From Vibrio sp. SNU_ST1 (GTDB lineage: Bacteria > Pseudomonadota > Gammaproteobacteria > Enterobacterales > Vibrionaceae), in the NCBI RefSeq assembly GCF_030563405.1, contig NZ_CP130748.1, forward strand, positions 1,922,001-1,986,000: 64,000 nt of DNA, written 5' to 3'. The translations under genes were made by a program, and so were the position numbers. Of the stretch, positions 57,454-64,000 are shown one piece after another (the stretch's first letter is position 1; every line of letters begins with the position of its first letter). The notes under the pieces were generated by a model. The model made no database searches. It was not told the DNA's origin and saw nothing but the letters and a program-made list of their open reading frames with translations.

Positions 57454-59025
57454 CTATCTTTTCTCTGTTCGCATACCCATTAGCAGGCTCACACACATCA
57501 ACAATAGAATGATGGTGAATGGCAATGCTGTTGAGATTGCACCCGCTTGCAGAGCTTGAACGGCTTCAGTACCGCCAACCCACAATAGAGCTACTGCAAT
57601 CGCACCTTCAAGGAACGCCCAGAATACGCGTTGAGGCACTGGCGTATCAACTTTACCACCAGCGGTAATACTGTCGATGACTAAAGAGCCCGAGTCAGAC
57701 GATGTAATAAAGAATACGAGAACCAGTACAACTGCGATGATTGAAAGCAGAGTACCAAACGGCAATACATCAAACATTTGGAACATTGCCAGTGATACAT
57801 CAGTTAAGCCATTTTGACCGAGAGTACCAACCTTATTCACGATTTGATCAATTGCCATACCACCAAACACTGACATCCAAATGATAGTCACTGTCGTTGG
57901 AACAATCAGCACAGCCGTAATGAATTCACGAACGGTACGACCTTTAGAAACACGCGCGATAAACATACCGACAAATGGAGACCATGAGATCCACCAAGCC
58001 CAGTAGAATACAGTCCAGCCATGTAACCAAGCTTCATCTTCACGACCGTGAGGGTTACTCAACGGAATGATGTTCTCTATGTATGCCATCAATGTTGTAG
58101 GGATTGAACCTAAAGTCACTGCGTAGCCGATAAGAGCTACTAGGATAAGTAGTAGGAAAGCAACCAACATGTTGATATTACTGATAACTTTAACGCCACC
58201 ATCAATACCACGAAGTACGGATACGACTGCTAATAAAGTTACTACAGTAATAACAATGACTTGTAACCCTAAACCTGCCTCAATGCCGAATACATGCTGA
58301 ATACCACTTGCGGCTTGCTGTGCACCTAAACCTAGCGATGTAGCCAAACCAAACAGGGTTGCAAGTACAGCAAGAATATCAACAATGTGACCAGCCCAGC
58401 CCCACGCCCTATCACCTAAAATTGGGTAGAAGATAGAGCGAATTGAAAGCGGTAATCCCTTATTGTAAGAGAAAAAAGCCAGTGAAAGCGCCACAACACC
58501 ATAAATAGCCCAAGGGTGAAGCCCCCAGTGATACATAGTTGCACCGAGTGCTAGTTTTGCAGCTTCTGGTGTATTTGCCTCGACGCCAAGTGGCGTTTCA
58601 TACCAACCTGTGTAGTAAGCCGCAGGTTCTGCGACACTCCAGAACATCAAGCCAATACCCATACCTGCAGCAAACAGCATCGATAACCAAGACATGAATG
58701 AGTAGTCTGCCGTTGCATCAACACCACCAAGGCGGATTTTACCAAACGGAGAAACAATCAAGCCTAAGCAAAAAATAACGAAAATATTACCGGACCAAAT
58801 AAACAGCCAATCGAATGAATTGATAATTTGCCATTTAACACCATCCAATGCTGACTTTGCTGAAGCGGTATCTGTAAGCAGCACACCGATCAAGAACAAA
58901 GTGATGAGTCCCGCACTGATACCAAACACTGGGTTATGAACGTCAAAACCCCATTTTTGGACGTTATCTTGACCAACAGTGTAATCCGTACTGTCGATAC
59001 TGTATTTATCTATACCTTTAGTCAT
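57454..59025 (-). CDS. BCCT-family transporter, paralogue 1
   Basis: A 523-residue, 12-helix BCCT protein. MGIGLMFWSVAEPAAYYTGW and the conserved VFYWAWWISWSPFVGMFIAR tryptophan box are clear, and FFITSSDSGSLVIDSI is also typical. BCCT proteins carry betaine, choline, carnitine or similar quaternary amines. The N-terminal stretch TDYTVGQDNVQKWGFDVHNP is shared with its neighbour, so they are paralogues. Confidence 0.93.
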   Translation of the reverse strand: MTKGIDKYSIDSTDYTVGQDNVQKWGFDVHNPVFGISAGLITLFLIGVLLTDTASAKSALDGVKWQIINSFDWLFIWSGNIFVIFCLGLIVSPFGKIRLGGVDATADYSFMSWLSMLFAAGMGIGLMFWSVAEPAAYYTGWYETPLGVEANTPEAAKLALGATMYHWGLHPWAIYGVVALSLAFFSYNKGLPLSIRSIFYPILGDRAWGWAGHIVDILAVLATLFGLATSLGLGAQQAASGIQHVFGIEAGLGLQVIVITVVTLLAVVSVLRGIDGGVKVISNINMLVAFLLLILVALIGYAVTLGSIPTTLMAYIENIIPLSNPHGREDEAWLHGWTVFYWAWWISWSPFVGMFIARVSKGRTVREFITAVLIVPTTVTIIWMSVFGGMAIDQIVNKVGTLGQNGLTDVSLAMFQMFDVLPFGTLLSIIAVVLVLVFFITSSDSGSLVIDSITAGGKVDTPVPQRVFWAFLEGAIAVALLWVGGTEAVQALQAGAISTALPFTIILLLMCVSLLMGMRTEKR

Positions 59026-59253
59026 TATTCCTCTCTACGGAATACTTATAAGGTCTGTTGACCTCATATCCCTTACTTTCCTGTGACTGAATCACAAACT
59101 CGAACATACGATCCAAGTAGTACAAGCTGTTGTCACAATAATTCAAATACTTGGATGTCTGAAGTTTAGCAGGTTAACTTATTGTTTTCAGTAAACCAGA
59201 ATCAGTTCGATGAATTTTCAAACAAAATAAAGATAATCACTTAGGTTTGTGAC

Positions 59254-59279
59254 GAAAAAAAGGCCGACTAAGTCGACCT
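59254..59279 (-). terminator. Terminator of the second BCCT gene
   Basis: An 8-bp stem with one mismatch (AGGCCGAC at 59261 with GTCGACCT ending 59279), with an A-run on the left for a minus-strand T-tract. Confidence 0.65.
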
Positions 59280-59296
59280 CTATTTGAAAAATACTT

Positions 59297-60895
59297 TTAG
59301 CTCAAAGCACTTTGCTGCTTAACCAATTGATTCTCTGTACGCAAACCTAGAAATAAACTTAGGCACATAAGCAATAATATGAAGGCAAATGGTAATGCCA
59401 TTGAGACTGTTCCAGCTTGTAATGCCTGAATAGATTCAGTACCACCTACCCACAATAACACTGCTGCAATCGCGCCGCCCATCAATGCCCAAAATACACG
59501 TTGCGGAACAGGTGCATCGACTTTACCGCCAGAAGTAATGCTATCAATAACCAATGAACCTGAGTCTGATGAAGTGATGAAGAACACCATAATCAAACCA
59601 ATGGATACCACTGAAAGCACAGAGCTCATTGGCAGCGCATCGTAAGTATGGAATAGAGAAAGTGTAATATCTTGCAGACCATTCAAACCAATCTCACCCA
59701 CCTTGTTCGCCACTTGATCAATCGCGATACCGCCGAAAATAGCCATCCAGATGATGATTACTGTCGTTGGGATAAACAATACAGCGACGATAAATTCACG
59801 AATTGTACGACCTTTAGAGATACGAGCGATAAACATGCCCACAAATGGAGACCATGAAATCCACCAAGCCCAGTAAAATACCGTCCAACCTTGCATCCAT
59901 GTTTCATCATCACGACCATGAGGGTTGCTAAGAGGAATAAAGTTCTCAATGTAGCCCATTAGCGCGGTTGGTATCGCCTTAATACCCGCCATGCCACCCG
60001 CGATAGTTACGAAGATCAGCAAGCCTAACGCAACAACCATATTGACGTTGCTTAGAACCTTAACACCACCGTTGATACCGCGGATAACCGACATTGTTGC
60101 TAACAGAGTCACGACTGCAATAACAATAAGCTGCATACCAATACCGCCATCGGTACCAAATACATGGTTAATACCGCTTGCGGCTTGTTGTGCGCCTAGG
60201 CCAAGTGATGTTGCAAGGCCAAACAATGTTGCAAGTACTGCGACAATGTCAACGATATGACCAAACCACCCCCAAGTTCTGTCACCGAGTAGCGGGTAAA
60301 AGATTGAGCGAATAGAAAGCGGTAAGCCTTTATTGAAAGTAAAGAAGGCAAGAGACAAAGCAACAACGGCGTAGATTGCCCAACCGTGCAAGCCCCAGTT
60401 GTAGATGGTTGCACCTAGTGCCAACTTAGCCGCTTCAGGAGAATACGCTTCAACACCGAGCGGTGTTTCATACCAACCGGTAAAGTAAGCAACGGGCTCT
60501 GCCACACCCCAGAACATGAGGCCAATACCCATACCTGCGGCAAATAGCATAGACATCCATGATAGATTAGAGTGCTCGGCTTTAGCATCATCGCCACCTA
60601 TACGTATCTTTCCGTACGGGGAGATAATGAGGACAAAACAGAAAAATACGAAAAGGTTCGCAGCCCACATAAAGAAACCATCGAAGTTACCGATGACTTT
60701 CCACTTAACACCATCAAGTGCCGCTTTAGCCGTTTCAGGTTCTGCAACCAAAAGCGCAACCAGGAAAGCAATTATTGCTCCTGCGCTGATTCCAAATACA
60801 GGGTTATGAACATCAAAACCCCATTTCTGAACATTATCTTGTCCTACGGTATAATCAGTATTATCAATACTATACCTATCCTTTACAGGCTCCAT
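59297..60895 (-). CDS. BCCT-family transporter, paralogue 2
   Basis: A 532-residue BCCT protein with the same N-terminal stretch, GIGLMFWGVAEPVAYFTGWY, and the VFYWAWWISWSPFVGMFIAR box. It lies 271 bp upstream of paralogue 1 on the same strand. The two differ in the membrane core at scattered sites, so substrates may differ. No choline-oxidation genes are adjacent. Confidence 0.93.
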   Translation of the reverse strand: MEPVKDRYSIDNTDYTVGQDNVQKWGFDVHNPVFGISAGAIIAFLVALLVAEPETAKAALDGVKWKVIGNFDGFFMWAANLFVFFCFVLIISPYGKIRIGGDDAKAEHSNLSWMSMLFAAGMGIGLMFWGVAEPVAYFTGWYETPLGVEAYSPEAAKLALGATIYNWGLHGWAIYAVVALSLAFFTFNKGLPLSIRSIFYPLLGDRTWGWFGHIVDIVAVLATLFGLATSLGLGAQQAASGINHVFGTDGGIGMQLIVIAVVTLLATMSVIRGINGGVKVLSNVNMVVALGLLIFVTIAGGMAGIKAIPTALMGYIENFIPLSNPHGRDDETWMQGWTVFYWAWWISWSPFVGMFIARISKGRTIREFIVAVLFIPTTVIIIWMAIFGGIAIDQVANKVGEIGLNGLQDITLSLFHTYDALPMSSVLSVVSIGLIMVFFITSSDSGSLVIDSITSGGKVDAPVPQRVFWALMGGAIAAVLLWVGGTESIQALQAGTVSMALPFAFILLLMCLSLFLGLRTENQLVKQQSALS

Positions 60896-61064
60896 GTATC
60901 CTCTCTAATTAGTAGCGCACAATTTGCAACATTGCATTTGGCACTTAAATTTCGAAAGGAAGAATAACAACTCGTCGCAAAAATACTAAAAAAACCATCA
61001 AAAAACGGGTACAAACAGCACATTTGGTAATTAAATTACACATTCGCTGTAATTTAGCGTAACA

Positions 61065-61703
61065 TCACTCCACAAGCCCCGAGCTAACAGCATACTTAGC
61101 AAGCTCTGCCGTAGAGTGAATGTCGAGCTTGTGCTTGATATTTTGCCTATGGGTTTCAACCGTTCGGTAACTGATATTTAATCCCTTCGCGATCTCTTTG
61201 CTGCTTTCCCCTTTAGCCACTAATTTCAACACGGCTTCTTCACGCCTACTCAATGGGTTCTTCACAGGTTGTGTGGGAGTAATAGGTTGAGTAAACAAGT
61301 TCTGAGTCACTTTTTCACAGAAATAGGTCGAGCCTTGATTGACCGTCTTGATTGCCTGCACCATTTTTTCAGCCGAAATTTCTTTCAACATATAGCCGAC
61401 AGCACCCGATTGCATCACCTTCATGATGTATTCACGGTTGTTATGCATGGTCAGCATCAGCACCTTGGCTTGAGGATCTTCCTCTTTAATCAGATGGGTC
61501 GCATCAATACCATTCATGATAGGCATGCTGATATCCATCAACACCACATCAGGGCGCAGGTCTTTAACCATTTCAACGGCTTCTAATCCATTGCTGGCTG
61601 TACCTATCACGCTAATATCAGGCTCGAGTTCTAATCTCGCCATAAAGCCATCCAGTACCACTTGGTGATCATCTGCAATCACAACTCGAATAACTTCACT
61701 CAT
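61065..61703 (-). CDS. NarL/FixJ-type response regulator
   Basis: A 212-residue protein: receiver domain with DDH, phospho-acceptor Asp in VVLMDISMPIMNG and YMLKEISAEK, followed by a LuxR-type HTH (LSRREEAVLKLVAKGESSKE, then ISYRTVETHRQNIKHKL). Its gene overlaps the kinase gene by 8 bp. Its targets are probably the adjacent TRAP or BCCT genes; this is inference. Confidence 0.92.
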   Translation of the reverse strand: MSEVIRVVIADDHQVVLDGFMARLELEPDISVIGTASNGLEAVEMVKDLRPDVVLMDISMPIMNGIDATHLIKEEDPQAKVLMLTMHNNREYIMKVMQSGAVGYMLKEISAEKMVQAIKTVNQGSTYFCEKVTQNLFTQPITPTQPVKNPLSRREEAVLKLVAKGESSKEIAKGLNISYRTVETHRQNIKHKLDIHSTAELAKYAVSSGLVE

Positions 61704-63051
61704 TCACCAATCCCTCTAGTGTCAGTAACACTGTAATTTCCGTTCCAAAGCCAACCTCACTCATCAATTCAAAGTCACCACCGATGAACTCCACCCGTTC
61801 TCTCATGTTACGTAACCCAATACCTCGCTTTTCCATTGCTTTATAGGTATTAAAACCAACCCCATTATCTTGGATGAGCAATTGCAACACATTGCCAATT
61901 TGCTGTGCGATAACCGTTACTTTGGTCGCTTGTGCGTGCTTCTCTATATTATTCAGTGACTCTTGCACCACTCGATATAAAGTCGTCGCAGCTTCTGATT
62001 TCAATTTTCCCGGCTGCGTATTAAACAAGGTTTCCACTTCAATGCTCGAGTGCGCCTGAAAATCTAATAACAGCGAAGACAACGCCGCTTCTAAGCCGAT
62101 ATCATCCAATGAACTTGGACGAAGTTGATGCGAGATATGCCTCACTTCTTCGATTGCTCGCATGAGTGAATGCTGCGACTTATTCAAATGTGCTTTAAGG
62201 TCTTCGCTTTGTAGCTTATTACCGAGCAGTTCTAAGTGACAGCGACTCGACACTAATAATTGGTTAATACCATCATGCAACTCACGCGCGAGATGCTTCT
62301 TTTCGTCCTCTTGAAACATCACCGTCTTATGCGCCAGTTCCTTCAAGTTATTATCCGCTATCCGATGTTCATGCATGTTAATGGCCAAGGTCAGTACAAT
62401 GATGACCGCGACCGTCACACTCAGAATCACCACAATCGAAAAGAACGTTGTTTCAATATTCTTGTTAATTGCGGCCTGCATCGAGGCCACTTCTTGATGC
62501 ACATCCTCAATATACAAGCCGGTGCCAATCATCCAGTCCCAACGCTCTAACCAAGCGGCGTAACTCAGCTTCGAGACCACCTCACCCGTCGAAGGCTTTT
62601 GCCACAAATATTGGTGAAATCCTCCGCCGGTTTGTGCTTCTCTTAACAAGGCTTCTATCAGAAAATCGCCATCTTCATCTTGCAATTGAAGCAGGTTTTT
62701 GCCAATCAATTCTGGCTGTATCGGATGAACGAGATTGGTTCCGTAGCGATCATACGCAAAAAAGTAGCCATCAGAACCATACCTAAGTTTAGACAGTATG
62801 CTTCGAACTTCTCTTTTGGCTTGTGCTTCTTTGATCTCTGGATCGTTATAGATGTGCTCGATGGCATCAAATGCAAGATCGACGGTGTCTTTGAGGGCGT
62901 TTTCACGCGACTTAATTAAGCTGTCTCGGAAGATCTCGACCTCTTTCTCACCCAACGTCTTAGTTTGGTGCAACGAGATCCAACTAATGCTCGCAGTTAC
63001 AAGCAGCAACGGGAGTAGCGTCAGCAAAATCAGCTTAACTTTTAGAGGCAT
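61696..63051 (-). CDS. Cache-domain sensor histidine kinase (HisKA_3)
   Basis: 451 residues: N-terminal helix, single-Cache periplasmic sensor (about 40-190, with LRYGSDGYFFAYDRYGTNLV and WLERWDWMIGTGLY), a second helix near 205, then HisKA_3 (QEDEKKHLARELHDGINQLL, with phospho-His) and HATPase_c (NGVGFN, GIGLRNMRERVEFIGG). It pairs with the NarL-type regulator. The Cache domain suggests a small carboxylate-like ligand. Confidence 0.92.
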   Translation of the reverse strand: MPLKVKLILLTLLPLLLVTASISWISLHQTKTLGEKEVEIFRDSLIKSRENALKDTVDLAFDAIEHIYNDPEIKEAQAKREVRSILSKLRYGSDGYFFAYDRYGTNLVHPIQPELIGKNLLQLQDEDGDFLIEALLREAQTGGGFHQYLWQKPSTGEVVSKLSYAAWLERWDWMIGTGLYIEDVHQEVASMQAAINKNIETTFFSIVVILSVTVAVIIVLTLAINMHEHRIADNNLKELAHKTVMFQEDEKKHLARELHDGINQLLVSSRCHLELLGNKLQSEDLKAHLNKSQHSLMRAIEEVRHISHQLRPSSLDDIGLEAALSSLLLDFQAHSSIEVETLFNTQPGKLKSEAATTLYRVVQESLNNIEKHAQATKVTVIAQQIGNVLQLLIQDNGVGFNTYKAMEKRGIGLRNMRERVEFIGGDFELMSEVGFGTEITVLLTLEGLVNE

Positions 63052-63064
63052 TCCTTTTCCTCAC

Positions 63065-63099
63065 AAAAAACGGCTTATTGAACATCAATAAGCCGTTTT
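63065..63099 (-). terminator. Strong terminator of the TRAP operon
   Basis: A 15-bp perfect stem (63067-63081 with 63085-63099) with a 3-base loop and A6 on the left (T-tract on the minus strand). It separates the TRAP permease gene from the kinase gene. Confidence 0.9.
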
Positions 63100-63155
63100 A
63101 CTTTATCAATTTATGGATAGCCGTTGAAACATATCATTCACATTCTAGGCTTCAC

Positions 63156-64000
63156 TCACATTCCATAGAAAGATGGGAAAGCGAGAAGTGATCCAAGTAC
63201 GAGGATTTGAATAAGAATGAACGGCATCACACCTCGGTAGATATCCTTAGTAGTCACACCTTTTGGTGCCACCCCTTTTAGATAGAACAAACTGAAGCCA
63301 AACGGTGGCGTCAAGAATGAGGTTTGAAGATTCATCGCGATAAGGATTGCGAACCAAGTCATGTTGATTCCCATCAGTTCAGCAACAGGCGCAATAATCG
63401 GCACAATGATGAAACAGATTTCTACGAAGTCGATGAAGAAACCCAGAATCAAAATCACCAACATGGTAATGATCAAGAAACCCCATTTCTCACCTGGCAA
63501 CTGCAGCATCCACTCTTCAACCAGATAATCACCGCCAGTGTAAGTAAATGCCATTGAGAATGCCGTTGCACCCAACAAGATAGCAAATACCATTGCCGTT
63601 ACTTTCACCGTCTCTTTAGAGGCGTCATACACCATCGACCAACTAAACTGACCGTAGAGTAAAGCGAGTACCATCGCACCCGCCCCCCCCAGGGCAGCAG
63701 ACTCTGTCGGCGTAGCAACACCCGCAAAGATAGAGCCCAATACGACAATAATCAGCGCGAGTGGCGGTATGATTGCTTTCAATGCGTTGATGACTTCTTG
63801 TTTGCGGCTGATGGAATCATCACGCTCAATTGGTTGAGCTGCTTCAGGGTTAAGCTTCGCGTATATTAAGATATAAACGATATAAGCCCCCACTAACATT
63901 ACGCCCGGCCAAATCGCTGCTTGGAACAAGTCGCCTACCGGAACACCCAATACGTCCCCTAATAGAATCAAGACGATGGATGGCGGAATGATTTGCCCTA
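63156..64000 (-). CDS. TRAP transporter large permease (DctM-like), 5' truncated
   Basis: The 3' end of the gene is present; its start lies beyond the right edge. At the edge the frame reads QIIPPSIVLILLGD, the usual DctM start of a conserved block. Later it has FAGVATPTESAALGGAGAMV and the final PFGFSLFYLKGVAPKG, and the last helix LLAFPSFYGM. DctM is the membrane transport subunit working with DctQ and the solute-binding DctP, which should be upstream. Probably a carboxylate or similar solute. Confidence 0.92.
   Translation of the reverse strand, partial: GQIIPPSIVLILLGDVLGVPVGDLFQAAIWPGVMLVGAYIVYILIYAKLNPEAAQPIERDDSISRKQEVINALKAIIPPLALIIVVLGSIFAGVATPTESAALGGAGAMVLALLYGQFSWSMVYDASKETVKVTAMVFAILLGATAFSMAFTYTGGDYLVEEWMLQLPGEKWGFLIITMLVILILGFFIDFVEICFIIVPIIAPVAELMGINMTWFAILIAMNLQTSFLTPPFGFSLFYLKGVAPKGVTTKDIYRGVMPFILIQILVLGSLLAFPSFYGM

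Overview
The window reads as part of the larger chromosome of a marine Vibrio, most like the Splendidus clade. This rests on protein-level resemblance: a Vibrio-type FabV, a 92-residue L25, a DUF2913 protein, VCBS/RTX adhesins, integron attC sites and a superintegron-type integrase relic, plus moderate base composition. No rRNA, tRNA or CRISPR array was seen. About 54 protein genes or gene fragments are supported. Both ends cut a gene: a YidE/AspT-type transporter on the left and a TRAP large permease on the right.

Layout. 0-6 kb: transporter, enoyl-ACP reductase fabV, acyl-CoA dehydrogenase fadE and a PsrA-like repressor with a PsrA-type palindrome at its own promoter. 6.4-12.5 kb: a type I secreted VCBS adhesin with a LapG-type di-alanine site, divergent from a TolC-like outer-membrane protein and an OmpA-like lipoprotein. 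12.7-26.9 kb: nhaA, an ABC transporter/lipocalin-like operon, a MATE pump, an SDR-DUF2867 protein, a Fur-box PepSY membrane protein, DUF2913, a Bcr/CflA pump, rsuA and radD. 27-32.3 kb: two paralogous membrane GGDEF-EAL genes made by a tandem duplication that also copied the 3' end of radD. 32.5-38 kb: a PepSY protein with a PhoPQ-like two-component pair, a DedA-LssY protein, a glycosyltransferase and rplY.

38.4-42.3 kb is the most distinctive part: a decayed chromosomal integron. A truncated, frameshifted integron integrase reads rightward. Divergent from it is a short row of cassettes with at least three attC-like elements, small unknown genes and a ParD/ParE-like toxin-antitoxin pair that reads against the array. 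To its right lie a cytochrome P450, a DUF3465 protein and a small unknown gene. Then come nrdHIEF (class Ib ribonucleotide reductase) and, divergently, sufABCDSE, with two Fur-box-like sequences in the shared promoter region; together these look like an iron-limitation module. An azurin follows.

55-64 kb: a dCache chemoreceptor, two tandem BCCT transporters, and a Cache sensor kinase/NarL-type regulator pair beside a TRAP transporter. These suggest sensing and uptake of small organic solutes.

Functional calls come from recognising family motifs in the translations. Nothing was searched against a database, and sequence-level claims are limited to what can be read by eye.
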